DNA from: an uncultured SAR86 cluster bacterium
Lineage (GTDB): Bacteria > Pseudomonadota > Gammaproteobacteria > Magnimaribacterales > AG-339-G14
NCBI GenBank assembly: GCA_902540995.1
Contig: CACBOY010000008.1
Span: 1-50,462, forward strand
Direction of reading: 5' to 3'
Length of the DNA stretch: 50,462 bases
Within the stretch, counting starts at the first letter, position 1. Every line of letters starts with the position of its first letter. Shown one piece after another: positions 25,629-34,887 of this stretch. Below the pieces are notes generated by a model. It did not search any database. It saw only the letters and a program-made list of their open reading frames with translations, and had not been told where the DNA came from. The position numbers were made by a program, and so were the translations under genes.

Positions 25629-27617
25629 CTAATTACCCGTTTCTAGATACCTCAGATCTTGTGTTGATAGCTCAATGTTTGTTGCATCAATACAACTATC
25701 CAATTCGAAAAAATTTCTAGGCCCAACTAAAGGGTAAGCAGATATATCTAGATTTACCACATAAGAAAGAGCTATTTGGATTGGTTGACAACCCTTCTCT
25801 TTAGCTAATTCAATAGCCCTATCTCTTCGAGCAATATTTAGTTCATCATGCCAAACTCTTTTTTCTTCTTCATCAGTAGGATTAGCAAAATGTTCATTTG
25901 CAGCAAATTCAACTTTATTGACAAAGAAACCTCTTGCCTGAGAGGACCAAGGAAATAGATGAATATTGTTTTCTTTGAGATATTTCAGATAAGTCTCGTC
26001 ACAAGAAAAGCAGCCAGGCCATACGGGTTCAATCATTCTAGCTAAACTAAAATTATTACTTAAGACTTTGAAGCCAATTTTTTGTTGTTCATATGCATAG
26101 TCATTTGCCGATTTAAAACGCTCTAGTTCCCAATTAGATGCGCCTAATACATTTATTAATCCATCATTTTTACAATCATTCAGAGCGTCTATAAATTCAT
26201 TTACAGGAACGTCAAGATTATCTCGATGCAGGCAATAAATATCTAATTTATCGATATTACCTCTTAAAAGAGATTCTTCAATTTGAGGTCTGATTTTATC
26301 TGGGTAACAATCTGGAGTGTGTGCACCTTTACCCAAAACAACTACATCTGTTAAGTTTCTTGAGTTTATCCAATCACCCAAATATTTATCACTCAATCCA
26401 TGATTGTAAATATAAGCAGTATCGAAAACTTTACCGCCTTTGCTGTAGTAATAATCAAACATAGCAAATGCATGAACTTCATTTATTTGGTTATCACACC
26501 CAAAAACTATTGGAGAAATTTCTTTTTTCAATTCAGGAATTTTTATTGAATTTAAGTCTTTTGATGGTTTTGAAAAAACTGAACTTTTTAGCGACGATGT
26601 ATTTATTGAGTTAGCAGGGTAATCTACGCCTAATTCGTTTAGCCATTTATCAAGCCAAATCGAATTACTCAAAGAATCTGCATGAGACATAAACATAGAT
26701 TCAATTTTTCCTGTCTCAATACAAGAACTTGCTTCATCAATTTCTCTGGTAAATAAACCCACATCATCGATTACTTCGATTACTTTCTCTTGATTATCTT
26801 CTAAAATTTTAATTTCTGCTTTTTGTCCTTGAAATTGACCGCAGTGCCATGGCTCTTTAACGAAAATGTGTTTGTCGCCAGATGAAATTCTTAAAGAATT
26901 TTCGTATTCTTCATTAATTGCTGATTTGATTGAAGCTTTAATTTTTGAACCAAATTCAAGCTCTGCTTTTGCGTTTAAATCGATATTATTCGAAGATAGT
27001 TCTCCAGAAGCAGATATTTTAAGAGGATCTGCAAAAGTATTTTTAACTAAACTACCTGCAATCAATCTAGCCATAGATAATGGATAGCAACCTATATCCA
27101 AAATTGATCCCCCACCTAATTCTGGGTTTTTGAGTCGATGTTTTTCATCAACATCGGCAGAAAAGCCAAAAGAAGATTCTATCAACACTTCTTGGCCAGA
27201 AAATTCTTGTTTAACTAATTCAACCATTTTATGAGTAAGTGGGTGACATCTATACATAAATGCTTCCATAAAAAATAGATTAAGCCTCCTCGCTTCATTA
27301 AGCAGAATCATCGCCTCAGTTGAATTCATCGTCATTGGTTTTTCACACAGAAGATGTTTGCCGCATCTGAGAGTTTTTAGACTCAAATCAAAATGGCTGC
27401 TATGCGGAGTACCAATATAGATAGCATCTATTGCAGAATCTTTCAGTAAAGCATCGTATGAATCGTATGTAGCTACACCATATTTATCAGAAAAATGTTT
27501 TAGATTTTTAGAGGATCTGCTTGCAACAGCTACCAATTCACCTTTTTTAGAATATCTAATGGAGTCGCAAAAAGCTTTAGAAATTGTTCCTGTACTGATA
27601 ACTCCCCACTTAACCAT
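25629..27617 (-). CDS. Fusion: Gfo/Idh/MocA oxidoreductase plus aldo/keto reductase
   Basis: A 662-residue protein with two whole enzymes in one chain. Residues 1-335 are a Gfo/Idh/MocA dehydrogenase (WGVISTGTISKAF for NAD(P), EKP at 92-94, GGGSILDIGCYP as in dihydrodiol/xylose dehydrogenase relatives). From about 365 an aldo/keto reductase follows, with the tetrad D399, Y404, K430 and H464 (FDTAYIY, LGKG, CLHRD). Both act on sugars or hydroxy/oxo compounds, so they may catalyse linked oxidation and reduction with shared cofactor. I start at ATG 27617 (SD AAGGA), not at the in-frame TTG 27632. It overlaps the transporter gene by eight bases. Confidence 0.88.
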   Translation of the reverse strand: MVKWGVISTGTISKAFCDSIRYSKKGELVAVASRSSKNLKHFSDKYGVATYDSYDALLKDSAIDAIYIGTPHSSHFDLSLKTLRCGKHLLCEKPMTMNSTEAMILLNEARRLNLFFMEAFMYRCHPLTHKMVELVKQEFSGQEVLIESSFGFSADVDEKHRLKNPELGGGSILDIGCYPLSMARLIAGSLVKNTFADPLKISASGELSSNNIDLNAKAELEFGSKIKASIKSAINEEYENSLRISSGDKHIFVKEPWHCGQFQGQKAEIKILEDNQEKVIEVIDDVGLFTREIDEASSCIETGKIESMFMSHADSLSNSIWLDKWLNELGVDYPANSINTSSLKSSVFSKPSKDLNSIKIPELKKEISPIVFGCDNQINEVHAFAMFDYYYSKGGKVFDTAYIYNHGLSDKYLGDWINSRNLTDVVVLGKGAHTPDCYPDKIRPQIEESLLRGNIDKLDIYCLHRDNLDVPVNEFIDALNDCKNDGLINVLGASNWELERFKSANDYAYEQQKIGFKVLSNNFSLARMIEPVWPGCFSCDETYLKYLKENNIHLFPWSSQARGFFVNKVEFAANEHFANPTDEEEKRVWHDELNIARRDRAIELAKEKGCQPIQIALSYVVNLDISAYPLVGPRNFFELDSCIDATNIELSTQDLRYLETGN

Positions 27618-28950
27618 TTTTCCTTGCCTCAATATTGATGAGTAATTCTTTATGATATTCAGAATTAATCGGATAAAAATACATTAAGAAGATAGAAATA
27701 GCGATACCTGATGCAGGAATTAAAGACATAATATCTTTCAAACCAGAAAGAGTTTCAGGAGTTTGAACTTCGTTTGGAGTAAAGTTAATTGAGGTTAACA
27801 AAACTCCTAGTATTAAAGCAGCAACTGCAATGGATGATTTTTGAGCAAATGTCATAAATCCATATAAAGAGGATTCACTTCTAATTCCTGATTTCCACTC
27901 ACCGTATTCAATGGTATCAGGCAACATTGACCAAAATAATACACCTCCCGCTCCTGAGGCAATGCCAATCAAACAAACTATGATAATCAATTCTTGTAGT
28001 GAGTTGATTTGATAATAATAAAATAATGCAAATGCAAGAAGTAGTAAGGACATCGAAATTTGCCATGTATTTCTTTTACCAATTTTTAAAGATATGTATG
28101 ACCAAAGAGGAATTGATGCAAAACTACTAAGCCCACTTAGACCTAGAACCAATCCTTGATAATTATGCAAGTCCAAAGCATATTTGATGTAATAAATTAA
28201 ATTTTTATTAAACATTATCGTGGTAGAGCCTAAGATTAGGATTGAAGAAAAGACTATCCAAAAGGGATAATTTTTTAAAATCGATAAAACTAGTTTTGAT
28301 ATTGAAGGATAAGTTTCTTTAACTTCATTTGTCGAAGATTCATTAACAGATGCATATGTAACATAGAGAATAATGATGGCAAAAAAAGCAGCAAAGCATG
28401 ATAAATAAATTATCCCAAGGGATTCGTCATTTTGACCAAAGTAATTAATTATTGGAAACCCCAAAGATGACATCAACAGAGTTCCAAATGAAGCTCCGAT
28501 CATTCTTGCTGTAGTCAACTTTGTTCTTTCTTCGCTATCTGAAGTTATTCGTGGGGTCAAAGAAGAATAAGGAACGCTGACAATCGTAAAGCATGTTCGA
28601 TGAAAAACGTTAACAAGTAATAAACATAAAAACAGAGAAAGTCCTGTAAAAGGAGGCAACCAAAACAATAAAACAAAAGATAGACCTAAAGGAATCGTCC
28701 CAAAAAAAATATATGGTCGATATTTACCTCTCTTGGAGGATGTTCTTTCTGCTAAGTAGCCCATGAATGGATCAGTAACTGCATCCCAGGCAATTCCAAG
28801 AGCATATATCCAACCAGCTAAATATGGACTGATACCCACAATATCTGTGTAGAAATATAAGAGGTAAAGACCAACTCCTGACCAATAAAAGCAAATAGCA
28901 ATATCGCCGACTCCATAGCCGATTCTTTGGCTATTGGATAATGGGCTCAA
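27610..28950 (-). CDS. MFS transporter, GPH family
   Basis: A 446-residue, 12-helix carrier with the GPH signature DAVTDPFMGYLAER (56-69). It is shorter than the two GPH carriers at 9060-15026 and closer to the standard GPH length. The start is TTG, overlapping the stop of the CoA-transferase gene as TTGA; no other start precedes the first helix. It sits between a CoA-transferase and the oxidoreductase fusion, all overlapping, so the three are one operon. It probably imports the compound processed by the fusion enzyme. The substrate is unknown. Confidence 0.87.
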   Translation of the reverse strand: MSPLSNSQRIGYGVGDIAICFYWSGVGLYLLYFYTDIVGISPYLAGWIYALGIAWDAVTDPFMGYLAERTSSKRGKYRPYIFFGTIPLGLSFVLLFWLPPFTGLSLFLCLLLVNVFHRTCFTIVSVPYSSLTPRITSDSEERTKLTTARMIGASFGTLLMSSLGFPIINYFGQNDESLGIIYLSCFAAFFAIIILYVTYASVNESSTNEVKETYPSISKLVLSILKNYPFWIVFSSILILGSTTIMFNKNLIYYIKYALDLHNYQGLVLGLSGLSSFASIPLWSYISLKIGKRNTWQISMSLLLLAFALFYYYQINSLQELIIIVCLIGIASGAGGVLFWSMLPDTIEYGEWKSGIRSESSLYGFMTFAQKSSIAVAALILGVLLTSINFTPNEVQTPETLSGLKDIMSLIPASGIAISIFLMYFYPINSEYHKELLINIEARKNG

Positions 28951-30083
28951 TTACTTAAAGATTCTATGATTTCTTTTTTGTGTTCGCCTAAAGCTGGAGC
29001 AGGTTTCCCATTGAACATTTCATTGCCATCAAATTTAGTAGGATACCTTAAAGCTCGAACCTTACCTTGTGAAGCACTATTTATAAACTGAAAAAGATTG
29101 TTTGCCTCAATTTGAGGATGAGTCATTAATTCATCTAAAGAAATTGTTTTAGAGCAAGGTACGTCTTCATTCTGTAATTTTTGAAGAGCATCATCAACTG
29201 TTAAGGATTCAAAAATTGTTAAAGATTTTATTAACTCAACCATATTTTCACTTCTGGCAAAGGCGTTATTGAACCTTTCGTCTTCGATGTACTCTGGCAA
29301 TCCTAGAGCTTTGAAGATACCAAACCATTGAGCATCGGATAAAGCTGCAATAGAAAGAAATCCGTCTTTGCATTTATATAGATTATAAGACTTAGTTAAA
29401 GGTGGTAACGTTACCACGTCATCATCTAGCAAAGTATGATTCATCATGCCATCCGGCCAGAGAAAAAAAACTGCTGAATCAATCATGGATAAATTTAATC
29501 GATCAGCAATACCGGTTCTTTCTCTTTTAAAAAGAGCCGAAGATAAAGACTGACAAACTGTATATGCGGTGATTTTGTCGCACAAAAGAGTTTTTATATA
29601 TGATGGTTCGTCAAGATCCGATTGAATGTCTGTTGCTCCTGCCATGGCCTGAACGACATGATCATACGCAGGAGCAGTTGAAAAAGGGCCTGAATCACCA
29701 AAACCATTTATGGAAGCATAAATCAATTTATCATTTAATTTTTTACAATCACTCTCCCCAAGGCCTATTTTATCCATGACGCCAGGCCTGAAGTTATTGA
29801 TTAAAATGTCTGCATTGGAAATTAGTTTTTTAACTATTTCTAAGTCATCTTTCTCCTTTAAATTTAAATCAATAGATCTTTTGCCTCTATTGCAGTTTGC
29901 AAATAATGCAGACACCCCACCTTTTTGCGTTCCCAAGTAGCGCATTGGATCTCCAATACCAGATTGCTCAATTTTGATAACTTCAGCGCCTTGATCAGCC
30001 ATCATCATTGTAGCCAAAGAGGCTGTAACGATTGTTGAAATTTCAACAATTTTTATTCCTTCTAAAGGTTTGTTATAACTCAT
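28947..30083 (-). CDS. CaiB/BaiF-type CoA-transferase
   Basis: A 378-residue class III CoA-transferase-fold protein with the characteristic N-terminal segment TASLATMMMADQGAEVIKIE and FANCNRGKRSIDL. The catalytic aspartate is D169 (LLCDKITAYT), the position known for formyl-CoA transferase. Unlike the protein at 4289-5422 it lacks the racemase pattern GPAPFCGM. It would move CoA between carboxylic acids to activate a substrate for catabolism. It is the first gene of the operon CoA-transferase, GPH carrier, oxidoreductase fusion, and diverges from the alkylsulfatase-like gene over about 60 bases. Confidence 0.88.
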   Translation of the reverse strand: MSYNKPLEGIKIVEISTIVTASLATMMMADQGAEVIKIEQSGIGDPMRYLGTQKGGVSALFANCNRGKRSIDLNLKEKDDLEIVKKLISNADILINNFRPGVMDKIGLGESDCKKLNDKLIYASINGFGDSGPFSTAPAYDHVVQAMAGATDIQSDLDEPSYIKTLLCDKITAYTVCQSLSSALFKRERTGIADRLNLSMIDSAVFFLWPDGMMNHTLLDDDVVTLPPLTKSYNLYKCKDGFLSIAALSDAQWFGIFKALGLPEYIEDERFNNAFARSENMVELIKSLTIFESLTVDDALQKLQNEDVPCSKTISLDELMTHPQIEANNLFQFINSASQGKVRALRYPTKFDGNEMFNGKPAPALGEHKKEIIESLSN

Positions 30084-30153
30084 TCTCTCTCTCCCAAAAA
30101 ATTATCTATAATTAAGATACTTCGTCTCGTAGACATATTCAATGGGGGAAATA

Positions 30154-31443
30154 ATGAATAATTTAAAAGAGTTATCAGAACTTGCATGGCAAGGAAAATT
30201 AGATACTAAATTTGAGCATCATCCAGTTCACACCTTTTATGAAGGTTCCACTGAACTTGCTGAGAACTTATTAGGCCTAAAAGGGATTGGAGGATTTTAT
30301 GTTGTAGATACAAACGATGGGCTAGTAATGATAGATGCTGGAAGTCACTTAGATATAGATTCTGCATATGAGGAAATAAATAAATGGAGACCACAAAGTA
30401 ATGTTAAAGCAGCTGTTTTCACTCACCATCATGTGGATCATATATTTGCGACTAAAAAATTTGATGAAGATGCTGATAAATCTGATCAAAAAAGACCGAT
30501 AGTTTATAGTCATAAATTATTACCTGATCATTTTGATAGATACAAAAAAACACTTGGATGGAACACCGCAATAAATAAAAGACAATTTGCGATTAATGTT
30601 CCTCATTTCAAATGGCCAGAAGAATACCGCTATCCAGATATAACCTTTGAAGATGAATATACTTTTAAAGTTGGAGATTGTACTTTTGAGCTCTTTCATG
30701 GTCGTGGTGAAACTGACGATCATACTTGGGTGTATATCCCCGAAAGAAAAATTCTAGCTCCAGGAGATCTATTCATTTGGGCGGTACCGAATGGAGGAAA
30801 TCCACAAAAAGTTCAGAGGTATATTAGTGATTGGTCAGATGCTTTGAAATTGATGATGAAAAAGGACGCAGAAATTATGATTCCAGGTCACGGTCTACCC
30901 ATATACGGAAAAGATAGAATTCAAGATGCATTATCAACTACAGCAGGCTTTTTAGAAGATATTGAAGAACAAACTCTTAAACTGATGAACCAAGGAAAAT
31001 CCTTAAATGAAGTTTTTCATCAGGTAAAAATTTCATCTGAGATTCTAAATAAACCTTGGTTAAGGCCTGTATATGACGATCCTAAGTTTTTAATTAGAAT
31101 GATTTGGAGAAGGTATGGCGGATGGTGGGATGGTGAATACGATAGATTGTTACCAGATAGCAGAGAAAATGAAGCTCAAGAATGGGTCGAGCTGAGTGGT
31201 GGAATCGATGCAATCATTAATAAAGCTTTAGATAATTTAAATAATAAAAAATATAAATTAGCAGCTCATTTAATTGAGGTTGCCTATTATGCTGATAAAA
31301 GAAATGAAAAACTGCATCAAGCAAGAAAAGAAATATACGCTGCCCTTTCTGAAGAACAAGATTCTTCAATGGCTAGGAATATTTTTAATCACGCAAACTT
31401 AGCTTCTAATGAATTAAAAAGAGATTTGGCCTCAGAGGATTAA
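30154..31443 (+). CDS. MBL-fold metallo-hydrolase, alkylsulfatase-like with C-terminal dimerisation region
   Basis: A 429-residue protein. The metal motif THHHVDH (H91, H93, D95, H96) lies in a beta-lactamase fold, with H889-type second-shell positions not assigned. The C-terminal part ([17 protein letters not shown], then a helical stretch to the end) resembles the dimerisation domain of linear alkylsulfatases such as SdsA/BDS1; the terminal sterol-carrier-like domain of those enzymes is missing. It may hydrolyse a sulfate ester or another ester. I prefer ATG 30154, with GGGGGAA just upstream, over ATG 30142. There is no signal peptide. Its stop shares TTAA with the convergent Trm112 gene. 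Confidence 0.83.
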   Translation: MNNLKELSELAWQGKLDTKFEHHPVHTFYEGSTELAENLLGLKGIGGFYVVDTNDGLVMIDAGSHLDIDSAYEEINKWRPQSNVKAAVFTHHHVDHIFATKKFDEDADKSDQKRPIVYSHKLLPDHFDRYKKTLGWNTAINKRQFAINVPHFKWPEEYRYPDITFEDEYTFKVGDCTFELFHGRGETDDHTWVYIPERKILAPGDLFIWAVPNGGNPQKVQRYISDWSDALKLMMKKDAEIMIPGHGLPIYGKDRIQDALSTTAGFLEDIEEQTLKLMNQGKSLNEVFHQVKISSEILNKPWLRPVYDDPKFLIRMIWRRYGGWWDGEYDRLLPDSRENEAQEWVELSGGIDAIINKALDNLNNKKYKLAAHLIEVAYYADKRNEKLHQARKEIYAALSEEQDSSMARNIFNHANLASNELKRDLASED

Positions 31444-31622
31444 AGCTTCTCGAGTTCTTCTTGCGATAATACTCGGGCTTCGTCTATGAGCATAATGGGA
31501 ATGCCATCTCTGATTGGGTAAGCTAATTTTCCCTCTTTGCTAATCAATTCATCTCCATGCAAAACGAGAGACGAGTGCGTTTTTGGGCAGACTAAAATTT
31601 CTAGTAATTTTTGATTAATCAT
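31440..31622 (-). CDS. Trm112 family protein (YcaR-like)
   Basis: A 60-residue protein matching the YcaR/Trm112 family: [11 protein letters not shown] near the start and the conserved [19 protein letters not shown] segment. The metal-binding CPxC of some members is CPKT here, as in many bacterial homologues, so zinc binding is doubtful. Trm112 proteins activate methyltransferases in other domains; the bacterial role is unclear. It overlaps the end of gltX by eight bases and is the last gene of the rnhA-dnaQ-gltX unit. Confidence 0.9.
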   Translation of the reverse strand: MINQKLLEILVCPKTHSSLVLHGDELISKEGKLAYPIRDGIPIMLIDEARVLSQEELEKL

Positions 31623-32976
31623 CCAGAGTATATTCTATCCTTTTTAAAGAAGTTTCTTTACCCAGTATAAACAAAAGTTCTGAAATTGAAGGTGCGTTCT
31701 CTTTCCCCGTCAAAATAACTCTTAAGGGTTTACCCAATTCAGGGAACTTAAGATCATTAGCTTGCAAAAATTCTTTGATAAATTTTTCTATCGAGTTTTT
31801 TTCAAAATCTATCTCTTTTAATTGATTACTAAATTCAGAAAATAAGATTTTTTTATTCATGTCAATTTTAAGCACATCAAAATTAACTTGAGGGTCTTCA
31901 AAAAAATATACTGAGTCTTCTGCAATTTGATTTAAAGAATTAGCCCCCTTCGCTAATAAAGAGATTGCTAGATTTCCATTATTTATTTCGCTGAAATCAA
32001 TCTCTGAATTTTCTTTAACTTTTAATACTAATTCTTCAGCAGACAAAAAATTTAAATATTTATTGTTGTACCAATTTAACAAATCTTGAGAATATTTTGA
32101 TGGAGAAGAATTCACATCACTTAAATCAAAGATTTTTTGAAGCTTTTCTAAAGAAAATATTTCTTCTTCTCCGTAAGACCACCCCAATCTTACTAAGTAA
32201 TTTATTAAGGCATCGCTCAAGTAGCCATTCTTTTTATAATCCAGGATATCTTTTGCTCCATCTCTTTTGGAAAGTCTTTTACCTGATTCTGCTAAAACCA
32301 TTGGAAGATGAGCATATTTGGGGGTTGTTGCGCCTAATGCCTTTAGAACATTAATTTGCTTGAGAGTATTAGTAATATGATCATCTCCTCTAATTACCGT
32401 TGTAATTTTCATATCCTTGTCATCAACTGCAGCAGAAAAATTATATGTTGGAGAGCCGTCACTTCTGAGGATTATGAAGTCATCAAATTCTTTATTATTT
32501 ATAGCAATATCGCCCAAAATTAAGTCTTTGAATTTTGATTCTCCCTCCAAAGGAAATTTAAATCTTAAAACCATACCTTCTGCGAATTCGATATTTTTAT
32601 TTCTATTCAGCCCGTTGTACTTAGGCTTTTGTTTTTTAGCTATTTGTTCTTCTCTCATTTTATTAAGAGTTTCTTCGCTACAATCACAAGCATAGGCAAA
32701 ACCTTTTTTATAAAGCTCAATTGCAAGTTCTTTATGATTCACAATCCTTTTTGATTGATATACGGGTTCAGCATCGAGTTTAATTTGCATCCAATCAAGA
32801 GAATTGAGAATAGAGTCAACATATTCATCTTTGGAGCGTTCTTGATCAGTATCCTCAAATCTTAAAAAAAACTTTCCTTTATTTGCTTTTGCAAATAAAT
32901 ATGAAAACAATGCGGTTCTTGCCCCACCTATGTGCAAATGTCCTGTTGGGCTGGGAGCAAATCTAGTTATTTCCAT
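31615..32976 (-). CDS. gltX: Glutamyl-tRNA synthetase
   Basis: A 453-residue class I aminoacyl-tRNA synthetase. The HIGH-type motif is HIGG at 15-18 ([15 protein letters not shown]), and the KMSKS-type loop is KRLSK at 233-237. The discriminating helical C-terminal half is present. It is slightly shorter than E. coli GltX (471). It charges tRNA-Glu in the cytoplasm. Start ATG overlaps the end of dnaQ by 14 bases, and its own end overlaps Trm112; this is therefore a tightly coupled operon. Whether it is discriminating or also charges tRNA-Gln cannot be read from the sequence by eye. Confidence 0.96.
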   Translation of the reverse strand: MEITRFAPSPTGHLHIGGARTALFSYLFAKANKGKFFLRFEDTDQERSKDEYVDSILNSLDWMQIKLDAEPVYQSKRIVNHKELAIELYKKGFAYACDCSEETLNKMREEQIAKKQKPKYNGLNRNKNIEFAEGMVLRFKFPLEGESKFKDLILGDIAINNKEFDDFIILRSDGSPTYNFSAAVDDKDMKITTVIRGDDHITNTLKQINVLKALGATTPKYAHLPMVLAESGKRLSKRDGAKDILDYKKNGYLSDALINYLVRLGWSYGEEEIFSLEKLQKIFDLSDVNSSPSKYSQDLLNWYNNKYLNFLSAEELVLKVKENSEIDFSEINNGNLAISLLAKGANSLNQIAEDSVYFFEDPQVNFDVLKIDMNKKILFSEFSNQLKEIDFEKNSIEKFIKEFLQANDLKFPELGKPLRVILTGKENAPSISELLFILGKETSLKRIEYTLDD

Positions 32977-33643
32977 GATCTATCTTTAAGGAATTTAGGT
33001 AATTCTGATGCTGATTAAGATCATCTTCCGAAACTGTGATTTTAACTAAATTGAAATCATTTGAGACATCATTAGAAAATCTTGATTGAAATTCCTTTGA
33101 AGAGTTTTCGTCAAATCCTAAATCTCTCTGCCCTCCAGTCATAGCAAGATATACATCAGCTAAAATCTCGGAATCAATCAAAGCACCATGATAGCTTCTG
33201 TCATAACCAGTTATTTGATATCTATCTGTTAAAACTTCTAGACTATTTCTTTGGCCTGGGTGTTTTTCTCTTGCAATTGACAAGGTATCGGTAATTTTAT
33301 TTACGTGATCTTCAATTTTTATATCAAGATCAGCGAGTTGAAGTTCGTGATTTAAAAATCCAACATCGAACTCAGCATTATGAATTAATAATTCTGAGTC
33401 TTTGATAAAGTCTAAAAATTCTTCATAAATTTCTTTAAATGAAGGCTTATCAGACAAGAAATCATCAGATAATCCATGGATCTTGAAAGACGGTCCAACT
33501 GTTCTTTCTGGATTTAAATAAACTTGATAAGAATTTTTTGTTAATTTTCTATTTACTAGTTCTACTCCAGCAATTTCAATAATTCTGTGATCGTTGGCAA
33601 TATCTAAGCCGGTAGTTTCAGTATCAAGAACAACTTGTCTCAT
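32963..33643 (-). CDS. dnaQ: DNA polymerase III epsilon subunit (3'-5' exonuclease)
   Basis: A 226-residue DEDDh exonuclease. ExoI is VLDTETTGLD (D7, E9), ExoII HNAEFDVGFLNHE, and ExoIII YHGALIDSEILADVYLAMTGG with the catalytic His. It is a little shorter than E. coli DnaQ (243), mostly in the C-terminal tail that binds the alpha subunit. It gives proofreading to the replicative polymerase. It follows rnhA with a four-base overlap, the gene pair that is adjacent also in E. coli but there divergent. Confidence 0.94.
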   Translation of the reverse strand: MRQVVLDTETTGLDIANDHRIIEIAGVELVNRKLTKNSYQVYLNPERTVGPSFKIHGLSDDFLSDKPSFKEIYEEFLDFIKDSELLIHNAEFDVGFLNHELQLADLDIKIEDHVNKITDTLSIAREKHPGQRNSLEVLTDRYQITGYDRSYHGALIDSEILADVYLAMTGGQRDLGFDENSSKEFQSRFSNDVSNDFNLVKITVSEDDLNQHQNYLNSLKIDHGNN

Positions 33644-34080
33644 GTCAGCTCATCTATACCTTTATTTGCCAAAGCATCGGCAATATCGTTTTCTCTATGA
33701 TTACTATGTCCTTTTACCCAAAACCAACTTACTTCATGATGATTTGTCATTTGATCAAGCTCAATCCATAGTTCTGAATTTTTTACCGGTTTCTTTGAGG
33801 CATTTTTCCAGCCATTTTTTTTCCAATTGATAATCCATTCAGTTATACCGTCTTTTACGTACTTTGAATCTGTGTAAAGCTCAATAGTTTTAGGGTCTTT
33901 ATAAAACTTTAATGCCTCTATGGTTGCTGTTAGCTCCATCTTGTTATTTGTTGTATTAAAGCTACCGCCGTAAATCTCTTTTTCTTTTCCATTTTCAATA
34001 ATAAGTGCACCCCAACCACCTAATCCGGGATTGCCTTTACAAGCGCCATCTGTAAAAATCTTAATTGTATTTTCAGACAT
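33640..34080 (-). CDS. rnhA: Ribonuclease HI
   Basis: A 146-residue protein with the full RNase HI site: D11 (FTDGACKGNPG), E49 (NKMELTA), D71 (YTDSKYV), H125 and D132. It removes RNA from RNA-DNA hybrids in the cytoplasm. ATG is the first in frame and gives the standard N-terminus. It is divergent from gloB with 38 bases between their starts. It leads the operon rnhA-dnaQ-gltX-trm112. Confidence 0.96.
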   Translation of the reverse strand: MSENTIKIFTDGACKGNPGLGGWGALIIENGKEKEIYGGSFNTTNNKMELTATIEALKFYKDPKTIELYTDSKYVKDGITEWIINWKKNGWKNASKKPVKNSELWIELDQMTNHHEVSWFWVKGHSNHRENDIADALANKGIDELT

Positions 34081-34118
34081 CTATAAGAAAAGAGATAGAT
34101 GTTAATATTACTTTAAAA

Positions 34119-34886
34119 ATGATTTCTAATATAGAAGCTATCCCGGCATTTTCAGATAATTATATTTGGATATTAATAAAAGGTAACTCAGCAGCTGTTG
34201 TTGATCCTGGAGATGCCTCTGCAGTAGAGAGTTTTTTGAATAAAAATAATCTTAATCTTGAAGCAATATTAATCACTCACCATCATTTCGATCATACCGG
34301 AGGAATATCGGAACTTTCTTCTAAATGGAAAACGAGAGTATATGGACCTAAAGGAGGTCATATTAAAGGTATTGACTCTGAATTATCGGAAAATTCGAAT
34401 ATCACAATTTTAGATACGCAATTTCGTATTTTTGAAACTCCAGGACATACTCTCGACCACATTGCCTACTATTCCAAAGATATTGATTCCCTATTTTGCG
34501 GAGACACTCTTTTCTCTGGTGGGTGTGGGAGACTTTTTGAAGGAACGCCACTACAAATGTTTGATTCTTTGAGTAAATTTTCTAATCTACCTGAGGAAAC
34601 CAAAGTTTATTGCACCCATGAATATACTCTGAGTAATTTAACTTTTGCATTAGAAGTAGAACCAGATAATCTTGATCTAAAGAAATATTTTGAGGAAGTC
34701 AGTTCTTTAAGAAACTCCAATCTAATGTCTCTACCATCAAGCATTAACTTAGAAAATAGAATAAATCCTTTTTTAAGAACTTCTGTTGACCAAGTTAAAG
34801 AAAATGCTGAAAATTATGCTGACAAACAAAACTTACAACCCGTGGAAATCCTAGCAGCAATTCGAGATTGGAAAGATAATTTTTAG
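34119..34886 (+). CDS. gloB: Hydroxyacylglutathione hydrolase (glyoxalase II)
   Basis: A 255-residue metallo-hydrolase. The motif THHHFDHTGG gives H54, H56, D58 and H59; ETPGHTLDHIAYY and LFCGDTLFSGGCGR supply the remaining ligands, and the glutathione-binding C-terminus (NPFLRTS) is present. It hydrolyses S-lactoylglutathione in methylglyoxal detoxification. I start at ATG 34119, which gives the standard MxSNIEAIPAF beginning; an in-frame ATG at 34065 would add 18 residues not found in the family. It precedes mltD by one base, the same pair seen in E. coli. Confidence 0.95.
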   Translation: MISNIEAIPAFSDNYIWILIKGNSAAVVDPGDASAVESFLNKNNLNLEAILITHHHFDHTGGISELSSKWKTRVYGPKGGHIKGIDSELSENSNITILDTQFRIFETPGHTLDHIAYYSKDIDSLFCGDTLFSGGCGRLFEGTPLQMFDSLSKFSNLPEETKVYCTHEYTLSNLTFALEVEPDNLDLKKYFEEVSSLRNSNLMSLPSSINLENRINPFLRTSVDQVKENAENYADKQNLQPVEILAAIRDWKDNF

Positions 34887-34887
34887 A

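Noticed and set aside
27618-27632. TTG start for the oxidoreductase fusion
   Set aside because: ATG at 27617 has a better ribosome site and gives the usual start of the Gfo/Idh/MocA domain.
34065-34118. Upstream in-frame start for gloB
   Set aside because: The added 18 residues are not part of glyoxalase II and would overlap the rnhA start.
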